64,000 nt of DNA, from positions 10,441,277-10,505,276 of the forward strand of contig NC_089281.1 in NCBI RefSeq assembly GCF_963678975.1, in the 5' to 3' direction. A program made the position numbers and the translations under genes. This DNA comes from Dysidea avara (taxonomy: Eukaryota > Porifera > Demospongiae > Dictyoceratida > Dysideidae). Shown here piece by piece: positions 37,084 to 49,210 of this stretch (positions are counted from its first letter, which is position 1; every line of letters begins with the position of its first letter). The notes under the pieces are model-generated. The model ran no database searches and was not told where the DNA came from. It saw only the letters and a program-made list of their open reading frames with translations.

Positions 37084-38433
37084 ATGACAAAGGAGTACAT
37101 CTTACTATTCTTAATCATATCAGTGGTGAACACAGCATATTCTAAAGTATGCCACACAGTACCTGATGATGATATTGATACTAAAGACATTAAAAATTTT
37201 ATGATAACTGGTACGGACACTTGCAAAATAACTTGTGCTGAAATCGTAAGCATAATAGTGACAAATGTTACAAATTTTAGGCTTGAAATGTAGACTTTCA
37301 ATTTACCAAGAGCCCAAATATCAAAGTGCTCCCAAAATTTGCAGAGTCTTTGCTTGAAAAATTTACATATAATGCATCAATAGTTTTCAACCAATGTACA
37401 TCAGTGGTAATAATGAAGGTAGCAATTATGAATAATGCTGGTATAACTGGAATAGCAGCTAAAAGCATTATAGGAATTTCCAATATAACTCAGTTAAGCA
37501 TTGAAATTAATTGCTCAAATTGCCCAAATGTGAATGGATACCCAATGCACATTGACGAAATTGTCTTTCTCTATGAAGATTGGGATGCACAGAAGCATAT
37601 TAGTCTTAGAAAAAAGGACAATAGTTTAACAATTACAAGTTTTTTCTACAAAATGCATGGCTCATGCTCAAATCCATCACAATAATTATGTGACCGGATT
37701 TGCGAAAAGGTACCTTCCCACACATTTTACATACCAGCAAACAAAATGATGTAACACTTGACTCCTTACACTGATTAACTTGCTTTTAGTATCAAAATGT
37801 AGCCAGCTCCTGTAGCTACACTCATGAAAAATTTCAGGCAATTATATACTATGATAAAAAAAGTTATGAAGCTTTAAAGTCCAAAAAATGGGTCAAATTT
37901 TGTGTGTGAAAAAGGTACCTTTTCGCAAATCCGGTCACATATGCAATAAAATTTACATTTTCTCAGACACCCCCTTTGTTTATATTAATAATGTAATCTT
38001 CAGTGATCTGAAAAATTCCAGTGCTTTATACTATTTCATGAATACATGTAATGTTAATTTGACGAGCTTCTTAAAAGTATATAATTTCACAATAATCAGA
38101 AATATTGGAAATCCTCAGTTAAAGATGTTTCATGTAGTGCTGTACAACTGGAGATGTTTTGATACAGTTTTTCATATTGCTAAAGCCCATCCCAAACATC
38201 AACACAATCAAGTGGATTTTTATGGTTATAAATTTATGAACAACAAGAACATGAAATCAACGATCTACATTGAACCTACTAGTTCACGTGTTATAAGAGA
38301 GTATATAAATATACTAAAGTGTGATTTCTTTAAAAATATAAATTTAAATTTTGTAAATGTTGAATCCAAAAGAGAAATTGCTTGGCAATTGACAAACTTT
38401 GTGTTTATTCTTAAAACTAAATATACACTCTAA
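37084..38433 (+). pseudogene. secreted protein, probable right-handed beta-helix type, copy 1 (disrupted)
   Basis: It starts with a signal peptide (MTKEYILLFLIISVVNTAYS) and encodes strand-turn repeats rich in Asn/Ile, such as ITCAEIVSIIVTNVTNFRLE and CTSVVIMKVAIMNNAGITGI, the pattern expected of a parallel beta-helix. Compared with copy 2 (42894-43831) it lacks about 39 residues after VPDDDIDT, has a frameshift near 37292 (the frame resumes as VDFQFTKSPNIK), and is interrupted at 37687-37941 by a MITE, after which the homologous frame resumes (YINNVIFSDLKNSS, matched by YITNVIFNDIKNSS). I recall a large demosponge family of this type; function unknown. The frame ends at 38433, shortly before the satellite. 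Confidence 0.7.
37689..37939. mobile_element. TGTGACCGGATTTGCGAAAAGG MITE, copy 1, inside gene copy 1
   Basis: Inverted ends of about 24 bp (TGTGACCGGATTTGCGAAAA and its complement) are flanked by TA on each side. Related copies are at 40876-41061 and 41064-41274. The insertion splits the beta-helix-type reading frame. Confidence 0.85.
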
Positions 38434-38965
38434 TTCACATGATGACAATGGCAGCAATAATATAATATCAGTCACAAATGGTATGGTTGTACTTCAGTAT
38501 GGGGTGCCGTTTGTATCAAAATTATAACAATATAATAAGTATAAAAAACTAGGTTATATATGCTTGCTGTACATGGTTTATACATATGTACATTTTCATA
38601 AATAAATAATGACACTTTTTTAATAAATAATTTACATTATTTAATATATAATGCTCAAATGGCAAGACAATGACAAGTATCTTCTCTATTATGTGCCATT
38701 TGTTGTCCTGTTACACATTTTGGCACAAAACCTGAACTTTGAAATGCCATTTGTATCAAAATTTAGGTTTTTAATTACATTGCCAAAAATAGAAATGGAA
38801 ATAATTTTCCTTGATATTGTTTACCCAAAAATGTGCAAGATTTCTATAGTACTTTTCATTATTTATTAAATCATGAACATTAATTGTTAAACCATGAACA
38901 TTATTTGTTAAACCATTAAATTCTTTACTTAATGTACCGTTAATCTTAACAAACCTTGCAATCAA

Positions 38966-39975
38966 CATCTACAACAGGCTACACAAGATTACATGAGGCT
39001 ACACAGAGTTACATAAGGCTACACTGGGTTACATTAAAGCTACAAAGAGTTACATGATGCTACACATGGTTACATGTGGCTACACTGGGTTACATGATAC
39101 TGCACAAGGTTGCATGAGGCTACGATACATGAGGCTTTACAGGGTTACATGAAGCTACACTGGGTTACATGAGGATTACATGAGGCTACACAAGCTTACA
39201 TGAAGCTACACAGAGTTACCTGAGGCTACTCAGAGTTACCTGAGGCTACACAAGGTTACATGAGGTTATACGCAGGGTTACATGAGGATACATTGGGTTA
39301 CATGGAGCTACACAAATTTATATTGGGATAATTATATGAGGCTACACAGTTTTGCATGATGCTACACTGGATTGTTATATAATGAGGGTACACAGGGTTA
39401 CATGAGGCTACACAAGGTTACATGAGGCTGTATATAGGGATACATGAGGATACATTGGGTTACATGGGGCTAAACAGAGTTACATGAGACTACACAACAT
39501 TACACTGTATTGGGTTACATGAGGCTACACTGAGTTACATGCTGGGTTACATGAACCTAAACTGTGCTACATGAGGCTACACAAATATTTACATTAGGAT
39601 ACATATAGGATTACATGAGGTTACTCAGAGGTTATACATAGGGTTACATGAAACTACACAGGCTCACACAATGTTACACAGGGTTACATGAGGCTACAAA
39701 GGGTTACATGAGGCTACACAGAGTTACACAAGGCTATAAATTGGGTTACTTGAGGTTACATGACACTACACAGAGTTACATGAGGCTACACAAGGTTGCA
39801 TATGAGACTGACAGAGTTACATGAGGCTACAAAGGGTTACATGAGGCTACATAAGCTTACATGAGGTTACACAGAGGCTACACAAGGTTGCATGAGACTG
39901 ACATAGTTACATGAGGCTACAAAGGGTTTAATGAGCTGCACAGAGATACATGATGTTACATTGGGTTATATGAGG
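38966..39975 (+). repeat. satellite array, forward block A (~20-bp unit)
   Basis: Roughly fifty degenerate copies of a unit near gttacatgaggctacacag, with variable spacing and point changes (ggatacat, cactgggttac). It follows gene copy 1 by about 500 bases. Confidence 0.9.
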
Positions 39976-39989
39976 CTACGCAGCCTGAC

Positions 39990-40326
39990 GTAACCTTTTT
40001 TAAACCCAATGTAGCATCAGGTAACCCTGTGCAGCCTCTTGTAACTCTTTCTAGGCTCATGTAACTCAGTGTAGCCTTATTTAACCTTGTGAAGCCTCGT
40101 GTAACCCTGTGTATTGCCTCATATATATAATGCTGTGTAGCCTCATGTAACCCTGTGTATTGCCTCATGTAACTCTGTGTACCCTAATGTAACCCATTGT
40201 CTCCTTATGTAACCATATCATGTCTAGCCTCATGTAACCCAATGTAGCCTCATGTAACTCTGTGCAGCCTCATGTAACCCTTTGTAGCTTCATGTAGCCT
40301 CATGCAACCCAATGTAGCCTTATGTA
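39990..40326 (-). repeat. satellite array, inverted block B
   Basis: The same unit on the opposite strand (agcctcatgtaaccctgtgt). The switch from block A falls at about 39980-39995, and the switch back at about 40327, so the array contains an internal inversion. Confidence 0.9.
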
Positions 40327-40328
40327 AG

Positions 40329-40873
40329 TTACATTGCGTTACATGAGGCATGAGGCTAAAAAGGGTTACATGAGGCTGCACAGAGCTACATTGGGTTGCA
40401 TGAGGCTACATGAGGCTACAAAGGGTTACATGAGGCTGCACAGAGTTACATGGGGCTACAAAGAGTTACATGAGGCAATACACAGTGTTACATGTGACTA
40501 CACAGAGTTACATGAGGTAATACAAAGGGTTACATGAGGCTACACAGGGCTACATGAAGTTACATCTGGGTACAAAGGGATAATTATACATGCAGGTTAC
40601 ATGAGGCTTCACCAAATTACATGAGGTTTCATTAGGTTATATACAGCTTTACATGAGGATAATGAAGCTACACAGAGTTACATGGGAATACATTACATTA
40701 CATTCGGCTAGGAGGCTACATAGAATTGCAACACAGGTTACATTGAAGGCTAAACTGGGTTACACGTTGATACACACACTAGGGTTACAACATGGTTACA
40801 TGAAGCTACACAGCATTACACTGGGTTACATGAGGATACAAGAGGCTATTGTTATACACGGAGTTCCTGGTTA
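40329..40873 (+). repeat. satellite array, forward block C
   Basis: Forward-orientation units continue, becoming more diverged towards the right end where the MITE pair begins. Confidence 0.85.
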
Positions 40874-40875
40874 TA

Positions 40876-41061
40876 TGTGACTGGATTTGCGAAAAGGGGT
40901 ATTCCACACACATCCAATTTACTAACTTTAACAATTAATAACTTATAAAATTGGAAAAAAGATATTGACTTGAAATTTGGTCAGTAGTGAGTACCAACAT
41001 AGTTCTCAAGTTCAGAGAATCGGATGTGTGTGGAAGATTCCTTTTCGCACATCCGGTCACA
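40876..41061. mobile_element. TGTGACCGG MITE, copy 2
   Basis: Ends TGTGACTGGATTTGCGAAAA and TTTTCGCACATCCGGTCACA, flanked by TA. It lies within the satellite array and shares its right TA (41062-41063) with copy 3. Confidence 0.85.
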
Positions 41062-41063
41062 TA

Positions 41064-41274
41064 TGTGACCAGATTTGCAAAAGAGGTATTCCACACACAT
41101 CCAGTTTACCAACTTTGACAATTTATAACTTCAACTGAGAAAAGCTAGCTAGTTACTTGAATTTGCTGAGTAGAGACCCAGCATGGATTAATGGTTGGCA
41201 AGAAGTTCAGGCTTATATGTGATCTTCACAGTTCATAGTATTGGATGTGTGTGGAAGATCCATTTTCAATCACA
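41064..41274. mobile_element. TGTGACCGG MITE, copy 3, abutting copy 2
   Basis: The left end TGTGACCAGATTTGCAAAAG and the eroded right end cattttcaatcaca are flanked by TA. The interiors of copies 2 and 3 (ccacacacatccagttta, ggatgtgtgtggaag) are homologous. One inserted at the TA flank of the other, or the element was tandemly duplicated. Confidence 0.8.
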
Positions 41275-41276
41275 TA

Positions 41277-41480
41277 TGAAGCTACATGAGGTTACATGAT
41301 GATACAAAGGGTTAAATGGTTACATGACGATGCACTGGGATACATGAAGCTACACAGTATTATATGAAGCTACACAGGGTTACATGAGGCTACACAGGGT
41401 TGCATGAGGCTATATACACTGGGTTACATGGGGATATATACACTCAGTTACATACGTGAGGCTACACAGGGTTACAGATA
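41277..41480 (+). repeat. satellite array, forward block D
   Basis: About ten forward units after the MITE pair; the MITEs split blocks C and D of one array. Confidence 0.85.
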
Positions 41481-42119
41481 CTCAGGAGATTGTGTATATA
41501 GTGTATTAAACTGTGTTTCAGCTTTAAATATTTAAATGAACTTTAGGAGTTCATTAAAGTCTAAAAAAAGTTGAGTAAATTTATCAAGGGTTGTGGTTAT
41601 AAATTTAAAGTTACAAATACCTAATGGTTGATGTGATTCCACATACACTACATAAGCTTTCTTGTGTATTGTTGTGTACTGTAATTTGCCTTACTCATAT
41701 TTGGGCTTAACATTTATGATAAATTTTTCACCTTTTTACTAAACAATTTACTAAATATCTTATTGCTGCTTTTACATGACTATTATTTACATTGAAGTTT
41801 TTTTGTGATAGATACATGTTGAGGGGAATAACCAAATCAAAAATTAAGTGAATGGTAGCTATAGAGTTGAGGTTGATCATGAATAGACTGTGTAACTGGT
41901 CTATTAGAGTAACTAAACTTTTCCCACTAGTGTAGCAAGGGTGCATAAAGATAAATCTGTATTCTTATTATGTACTTGTTTAGTAACCTGCTAAAGCCTT
42001 ACAACTTAGAGCATATGGAAGAGCCATGTCTATCTATATAGTTGTGCTAAAACCCGGTTAAATGGAGACTAGCACAAGTTTATTGTGAATTACAGCACTG
42101 TATTATAGGAAAAATACTG
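41481..42119. other. unique spacer between inverted satellite arms
   Basis: AT-rich, no exon recognised. It is the centre of the large inverted arrangement of gene copies and satellite. Confidence 0.4.
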
Positions 42120-42960
42120 ATTGTATGTATACACCCAAGTATCCATTTTGTAACCCAGTGCTCCATTTGTATCCCAATGTATTCTCATGTAACAAAGTAT
42201 ACCCACTGTGTACCGATGTGAAACCCTGTTGTAACTCAGTTGACGTAACCCAGTGTATCCTCTATAGAAGTGACTGTGTATTAATGTGCACTTGTAGCCC
42301 AGTGTATCATGATCCACAATTACCTATAGGTGTATCCACAGATCCACTTGCAACCAAGTGTAGCTTCATTTGACAGGCTTATCCTCATGAACCCCTGTGT
42401 AGTCTGGTGCAACCTTGCGTATATCCTCAGTGCAGTAGCCAAGTATAGCATGTTGTAAACCTACATAGCTTGTTATAACCCTTTGTACTCCTACAGCCTC
42501 AGTGTAGTCATCCTCATATAACCCAATGCAGCCTTGTGTAGCTCATTGTAATCTCATGTAACCCTGTGAAGCCTGTGTAACATGAGCTATTCGCAAATTC
42601 TCAAGCATTCTATTTATTAAGATAGTTAATTCAAAGACCGTCAACCTTTTGTGCTGGACACTGCGAAGGTAGTAGTAGTAATACTAATACATATAGTTGT
42701 AACCTTTTGTGTAGCCTGTTGTAATTCTGTGGTTCTTCCAGACTATAGATATTATCCTCTGTTTGACCTGTTGTAACCCTGTGTAGTCTCGTGTAACTCT
42801 GGTAGCCTCATAAAACTCTGTGTAGCCTCAAGCATGTAACCCAATGTATCTTTATGTAACTCTGTGTATAGCCTCATGCAACTTTGTGTACTCTTATGTA
42901 AAGCTAATGTAACCAGATGTATCCTCCTGTAACTTTATGTATATAAAGTTACGGATTTCT
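42120..42960 (-). repeat. satellite array, inverted block E
   Basis: Reverse-orientation, strongly diverged units (tgtaacccagtgt, agcctcatgtaaccc). The array runs directly into the 3' end of gene copy 2, whose last codons are satellite sequence. Confidence 0.85.
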
Positions 42961-43831
42961 AAAACACTTCTTAAATTAATGCTACAATTATTCATGAAAA
43001 AATATGAAACACTGGAATTTTTAATATCATTGAATATTACATTTGTAATGTAGACAAAGGAAGCATTGAAGGATTGTTGAGAGAAAAATAATCTTATTGC
43101 ATACTTTGAATGGTTTTTACAAGACCCGTGAATTTCATATAGAAATCTGTCAATAGTTATAGAATTCCGCATATTTCTGTAGTCACTGAAATGCTGTACA
43201 TGTCTGTCCCATTCTTTGTAATGAAGAACAATTCCATTAATTTGCATCAAAAATGTATTAACTGTTGAACAAAATGAGCAATTAACTTTAACAGTTACCT
43301 GAATTATTTTTGAATAACCTATAACATTAATAGCTGCTAATCCCACAATGCCGGCATTGACTACTATTTCTGTGTTAGCTATTAGCACTGAATTACATTG
43401 ATAGAAAATTATTGATGCATTGTATTTAATCTTTGACCATACTGTACTGATATTTGTATGCACATCGATTTTGTAAATATTTGGGTTGTTGCTAAAGTAA
43501 AAGTCAATATTATCAAGTTGAAACTTTGCTGTGTTGATCACTATTATGCTTACAAATTCAGCACAGGTTATTCTGCAAGTATCCATACCAGTAATTGTAA
43601 AATTGTAAATGTCTTTCAAAACTATGGATGTTTTTACATAATGCAGATCTGGTTTGAATAGTAGTTCAGTGTCAGAAATGAAATATTCATCGGAGTTATT
43701 GATATAGTACTGCAGAGTATTAGTATTACTGCTAGTATCATTATCATCATCTGGTACTATGTGGTATACTTTAGAACATATGTGTTCACCAATGACACTG
43801 CCAGAAACAACAAGATGTACTCCTTTATCAT
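42894..43831 (-). pseudogene. secreted protein, probable right-handed beta-helix type, copy 2 (truncated)
   Basis: Paralogue of 37084-38433 in opposite orientation, starting with MIKEYILLFLAVSLVN. A one-base loss just after the signal peptide shifts the frame; the shifted frame then reads LQYYINNSDEYFISDTELLF and continues from 43619 as an open frame (KDIYNFTITGMDTCRITCAE onward). It keeps about 39 residues missing from copy 1. After SVLEIRNF the frame runs into satellite DNA and stops within it, so the C-terminal third present in copy 1 is absent. Short repeated Ile/Asn/Val strands and spaced cysteines support a beta-helix fold by inspection only. Confidence 0.7.
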
Positions 43832-45030
43832 GCTAGGATATATTATATTGACAACCTACAGGAGTAGAAAAATGTACTTTTGTTTAACAGGTGACATTAA
43901 ATAATGTAGGCTACTATGGTAATTACAGTAGATATGTGATAACAAAACATTAATGGAACACTTTCTTTCCTCACACCATAACAATTTACCAGATCACATT
44001 GTAAATTCACCGTCTCTTGATCAATAAAATTGCATTTATATTTAACTATGTAATTTATTCGATTTTTTGTTGTACTGATCTGTATGTATCCTTCAAATTG
44101 AAGAACAATGAAAATAAATAAATTCTTGTAATAATACTTGTATTAAGTACACAGTGGCATACATACAATTTCAAATGATACATATATACATACCTTGCAA
44201 TTTGATCTGCTACCTTGATGTCATATACTGTCTCTTACTATATACAATTATACATGTAGAATGCACTTTAATATAGTATCGTGGTTGAATAGGTATACAA
44301 AAGGTTTATTCAGGTCATACTTTCAACATAATCAATGAATATTGATTGTTCTTTGATGATTCAATAACTTGTTGATCTCAGGCCAGAATGTATTTCTTTG
44401 TCCAATTCATGTACCATACTAGTAAACATTTAATCCCTAATTCAGTTATAGCATAAGAATTTAAATGTCTATGTATAACAAGCTATTCCAAGTTTTGCAA
44501 GTAGCCTCCAGTTTAGATATTTAAATTTAATTTTCCCTGAACTGATTCCTCACAATGAGATTTGGTGTTTATAATTGATATTTGTGTATATAATGATTTA
44601 GCTAATGGTAAAGCAGAAACTTTTTTTCTTGGCAGCAGGAGTAATTTAGGGAGGGCTTCCAATAAACCTTTATGGTTGCTGGGTTGCCCTGAAGAGACAC
44701 AAACTGTCTGGCTCTTTTGAAGTAAGGCATACTTTCTTTGTTGTAGTTGAGGTTGTAGTTTTGTTTTATAGTTTCATTTGAATTAGCTGTAGGGAACTTC
44801 CCCCTAGCTCTTTTTGTAATATACCAATTTTTCTTGGTCTATTTTATTTAGTAATTATGGGTTACCATTCTTGATGTTCAGGCTGATATAGCAAATAATT
44901 TATTCTAGTAAATTTTTTGAGGCACCTCTTTAAAACTAACAGTGTCTGCTCTATACTCAATCATACTCCATGCTGGCACATCTAAAATATTAATTATATA
45001 CTGATCTGTGATCTACTAGCTATACAAAGA
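43832..45030. other. intergenic, no gene seen
   Basis: No exon or recognised mobile element apart from AT-rich sequence. Confidence 0.4.
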
Positions 45031-45031
45031 A

Positions 45032-45078
45032 TTTAGCCCCCCCCCCCCCCTTGGGAAATCATAGATCCTCCCCTAATT
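45032..45078. mobile_element. solo right end of the GGGGCGGATC element family
   Basis: A C14 run followed by ttgggaaatcatagatcctc, the same arrangement as the right end of the element at 32134-33758 (ccccccttgggaaatcctag). No matching left end is nearby. Confidence 0.6.
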
Positions 45079-45489
45079 TAGTTTGCATTGTATACAATGT
45101 CTGGGAGCTGAATAGCTATACTCCTTTTATCTTACACTTAGGTAACTATGAATGAATTTAGCTACCCTCCCCTTGTCATTATTTGTATGAATCCATTCTA
45201 GCACATGTAATTGTTACTGGACTGCATTATGAGTATAGCCGAGTGACACAACTTGCTGGGACCATAGTTTATAAAAGTTACAAAGAAGCAAATGTAATAA
45301 CTATATCAATAAGTAGTTGTATTTAATGGAATTTCATGACTAATCACCATGCAGATTCACTTGAAACATAGGGTGTGTACATCTTACAAGAAATGTATAT
45401 TTTCTGGCTTTCATTGAATTCTATGCAAATCAACACAGACAACCTGTAAGGTGAGCTCATGCAGTATCAACTGAAGGATTATAAGGTCT

Positions 45490-45775
45490 TGGATTTGGTA
45501 TTGATGTTATTTATTTAGACTATAGCAAAGCATTTGCCCCATTGCAGACTGGTTGCTAAGCTTAAAACATCTAGTATTCAGGTAATCTATCTTCATGGAT
45601 GTCAAAAATTCTCTCTGAAGAGTTGTACATGTGTTAAATGGTCATCTCTAGTTGCTGTTTTGAGGCCCCTTTTATTCATTCTCTATATGAATGACAACTC
45701 TCACCTTATTCAGGGTAATGTAAAAATGTGTATTTGCTGATGATACTAAAATTTATTTTGTCATTAAATGCTTTG
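45490..45775 (+). pseudogene. decayed non-LTR reverse transcriptase fragment
   Basis: In shifting frames the segment reads like RT: dyskaf-like tatagcaaagcattt, then VLRPLLFILYMND (normally VPQGSxLGPLLFxxYxND), then tttgctgatgatactaaa (FADDTK). Several stops and frameshifts make it non-functional. It is unrelated in detail to the intact copy at 3540. Confidence 0.75.
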
Positions 45776-46419
45776 ATGATGATCTATAAAGAAATGATGA
45801 TGAATCATTTAAGTAGTATAAGATACCAGATGTGACATACAACTATAAAGAATTTCAGGAACCTTTAATTGGGTTGGATAAATGAAATTTATAATGTTCA
45901 TGTTTATATGCAAACACAGAACTATATGCAGTAAGTTTTGAATGCACACTTAGTAGGATAGCTAGTTACATTACATGCATAAGAGTGTATATTTACAATA
46001 CACATTTTTAGCTACATAATAATGCAATAACAATAATTTAGTATGCATGTCTTACTATTAAGTGTCAACACTGTAATGATATAGTAAAGAATAAATGTTG
46101 AAGTTATTATGGTGGAGATTGTTTGGTGGTTAAATCCTGTATCTATGACCAAGTCTATGTGTAGTTGGGGGGGAAACCGGGATTGGGCCATTTTCCCAAG
46201 GTGCAATGGAACCCAAAAGTGACTTTGTTTTTTTACATTTGCTGGACTTGTTGGTATTACCTTTTTTGAACAGATAAGCAGTGTTTGAGTAAAGCACTGG
46301 ACTGTGGATAATTTTATTATCAAACTGAATTTGATATAATCAAGAGCCTACGAATATGTACATAAAATGGGAAATATTTGTAACAATAGTATCTTACTGC
46401 TTACCTTTTTCTTCTTGTA

Positions 46420-46655
46420 TACACAGAACACATTGTCCTGCAATGTGATTAGAGCTAAGCAGCTGACAATGTATTAGGCTGTCACAGGCTATGCTAGGGA
46501 CTTGGCCTAGATAACATACCAGAAAAAGCTGTTAGGATAAGGAAGGAAACTGGCTGCTCTTAGTCTGGGGATCGAACCTAATGCTAGCACCACCACTGGG
46601 TTTCCCAAGTGATTTCCTTCAACCACTCTAGTCCATCAGCTAGGCACTGGTGGAG
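46420..46655 (-). mobile_element. tRNA-derived SINE
   Basis: On the minus strand an A-box-like segment (tggactagagtggttga, about 46619-46637) is followed about 45 bases later by a perfect B box GGTTCGATCCC (46578-46568). The tRNA-like head is followed by an unrelated body (cagctttttctggtatgtta). Cloverleaf pairing is poor, so it is a SINE rather than a working tRNA. Confidence 0.55.
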
Positions 46656-46659
46656 TAAT

Positions 46660-49210
46660 ATTTTTGTGCTATTTAAATGTATATATAGCAACCTAGTGAA
46701 AAGAAAAGAAGGAAAAATATGTCCAGCCGTGATCCCCTGTGAGCTGTACTTACATTAAATAACTTATTAACAGAATCTGCATAACTGCATAGCACTCAAT
46801 ATTTTTTTAATGACAATATATCAAAAAATTGTACTACTTGCTCTTAGACTACAAAGTTAACTTGTTTCTATTGGTCTGTAGCTTAAAAAAAACAACAACA
46901 CAGTAACTAAAGCATACAAGTGCAACAGTACATAAACAATATTACTCAGTTTACTAGGTGCTGCCACATCTGATGATCTCATTGATCTGTCAACCCTAAA
47001 GGGTAGCTCAGTCCTTACACTACTAATTACTTTGCCTAGGTATCAGTTTAACTTCCTTTCTTCATTGTACTGCTGACATTATAGTTTTGACCTTTGCTTC
47101 ACTGTGGCACAAAAGAGTGAAGACTGTACCCAGGATAGTAGCCACAAACTTTGCCATGACATAGATGGTAACACAAACAAATAAGAAAGTTCAGCCGTGA
47201 ATTTGCCATGATATTGATGGTAACACAAATAAGGAAGTCACTCATGGTAACATGAATAAATGAAGCACTATTGAGCAAAACCCTCAGGGAAGTTGAATAA
47301 ACATATAGTACTATCTCCAGATCCATTGCGCCAGGTGAAAACACGTGGATTGGCTTTGCAAGGGGTAGCCACCACAATAGTCCTGTGGAACTATCTGCGA
47401 CCAAGATTTTTATTGATGAAAATGTACCTTGATTTCGCTTGAAAACTTAACACATATTGTTTTTTTTTTGTAAATTCTCATTTTATTTACGAGCTAGCTT
47501 GATCACCACTTTCTATGGCTTCTCCCATTTCTATAGCAGGACCACGATTATTATCTCGATTAGCACACAAACCAGGTATAAAAATGCAGTTTGTACCAAA
47601 TGAACAACTTACAGTAGCTTTGGCTCCAATTTCCACAAAAGAAGCAGCAGTAAAAGTGTAGTAACTTAGTTGTGTGACAACATGTGGATCGTAGTCCTAT
47701 TAGGCACTAGCCATTTATGGCGCACTCTATTTTTACCATATACAGTAGGGTTATCGACCACGTGATCCATGAAGGATCATTAATTTAAAGATCCCAGTCT
47801 AAATCTGTGGGAAGCCTGAAATGTTTTAGATCACTGGTAAAATTTGGACAAGGAAATCTCACTTGAAATAGCAGTATTGTTGAGTTTGTCAATCCCTCCT
47901 GAATCAGTGGAGCATTGCTAGATGTAACACACTACTATGGTTGAAAAGAATCTATTGCTATCGCTTTTGTACATTGAGAATTCATCAAGAAAACCAAGAT
48001 GAACAGCAAATATCACCATAACTTTTGAATAAACCATTTGCAAAACAATCCACATGTTTCATTAATTTTGTTAAACTCAACAAGAAAAGCCTAATGGCAC
48101 CTCATTTTAAACCTATAAATGAAGTATGCAACAGTTAACATGGTAACAAATTCGCACAGAGAAGCACCAAACTTGGTACAATATTTACTTGATTCATAAT
48201 AGATAAGGTGCCATTAAAATTCCAATCATATCATGCTTAAAGAACCTGACAAATAAAACCAATAGAAAATGTATTGGGGAAGCCATCAAAGTGCTTAATA
48301 GTAAATATACGCTGAAACTTTGAATCCGCATAGACAAGCAAGGGATAGTCATATCCAAAGGGAGGTGTCCATTCAGGTCATTAGCTTACAATGCTGAGAA
48401 GTACGGAGGGTCAAGGTATACAAAGCCATAGATGTGCAATATATTTTTTAAAACAGTACCAACATTATCTGTACATTTGGAATACTTTCATGCTGTTTAA
48501 GCAAAAATGAAGATTTGGATGCTTTTATATGGTTTCCCGACCAGCTAGAAATGGGCTAGTTTAAAAGCTTCTAAACATGCCCTAAGGCAACAATTTTGAT
48601 GCAGCACCAACTGCACCGTATCTCAAATGATTTACTTACTTTCACAGAAAATCTGGTGCTTTTATCACAAAGTGAATGATTTCATCACAATTTGTTGCTT
48701 AGCCACTCTATTCGAGGGTTAATAAGGAAGTCCCGTAATGTATGCTGTGAATTTTGCTGACATTGATGGTGACATGAACAAAAAAGGAAGTTGTAGGATA
48801 TCCTTGTGACTTTCTATGTCACTCAAGAACTTGTAAGGCGTTTTTACAACCAGTTGTAAATTTAGCTGTGTCATTGATGGTAACATAAAAACCTGCTAAA
48901 TGTGGGGCTTGCCCCAAACACTAAGGGGTGTGGGATGCTATTTGCAAGCCCACTATTTTTATAGCAACATAATAACTTTGCTTGTTGGGAATCCCTACTA
49001 ATTACTACTATACATACGGTATTAGGCACTACCATACTTAATGACAAGTGACATTAAAAATTCCAACTTCAGCTGTGGGGAAGTCTCCAATCAATTTTAT
49101 AATTTCATAATTTTCATTGGTACAATAGCTAATGTGATGTATGTGATAAAAATTTAGTATTTTGCTATACTAGCTGACTACAATAGCAACCCTAACTATA
49201 CAATACTCTA
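46660..49210. other. intergenic downstream of XRCC6
   Basis: No supported exon. Some near-repeats (gtaacacaaa(c/t)aa(a/g), gccatgacat(a/t)gatggtaaca at 47150-47230) indicate a short local duplication. Confidence 0.4.

Noticed and set aside
38966-42960. CRISPR-like or minisatellite array with spacers
   Set aside because: Units are contiguous, degenerate and on both strands, without conserved repeats separated by unique equal-length spacers; a eukaryotic satellite is the right reading.
46568-46640. Functional tRNA gene on the minus strand
   Set aside because: The A and B boxes are present but the acceptor and D stems do not pair; a SINE head is more likely.
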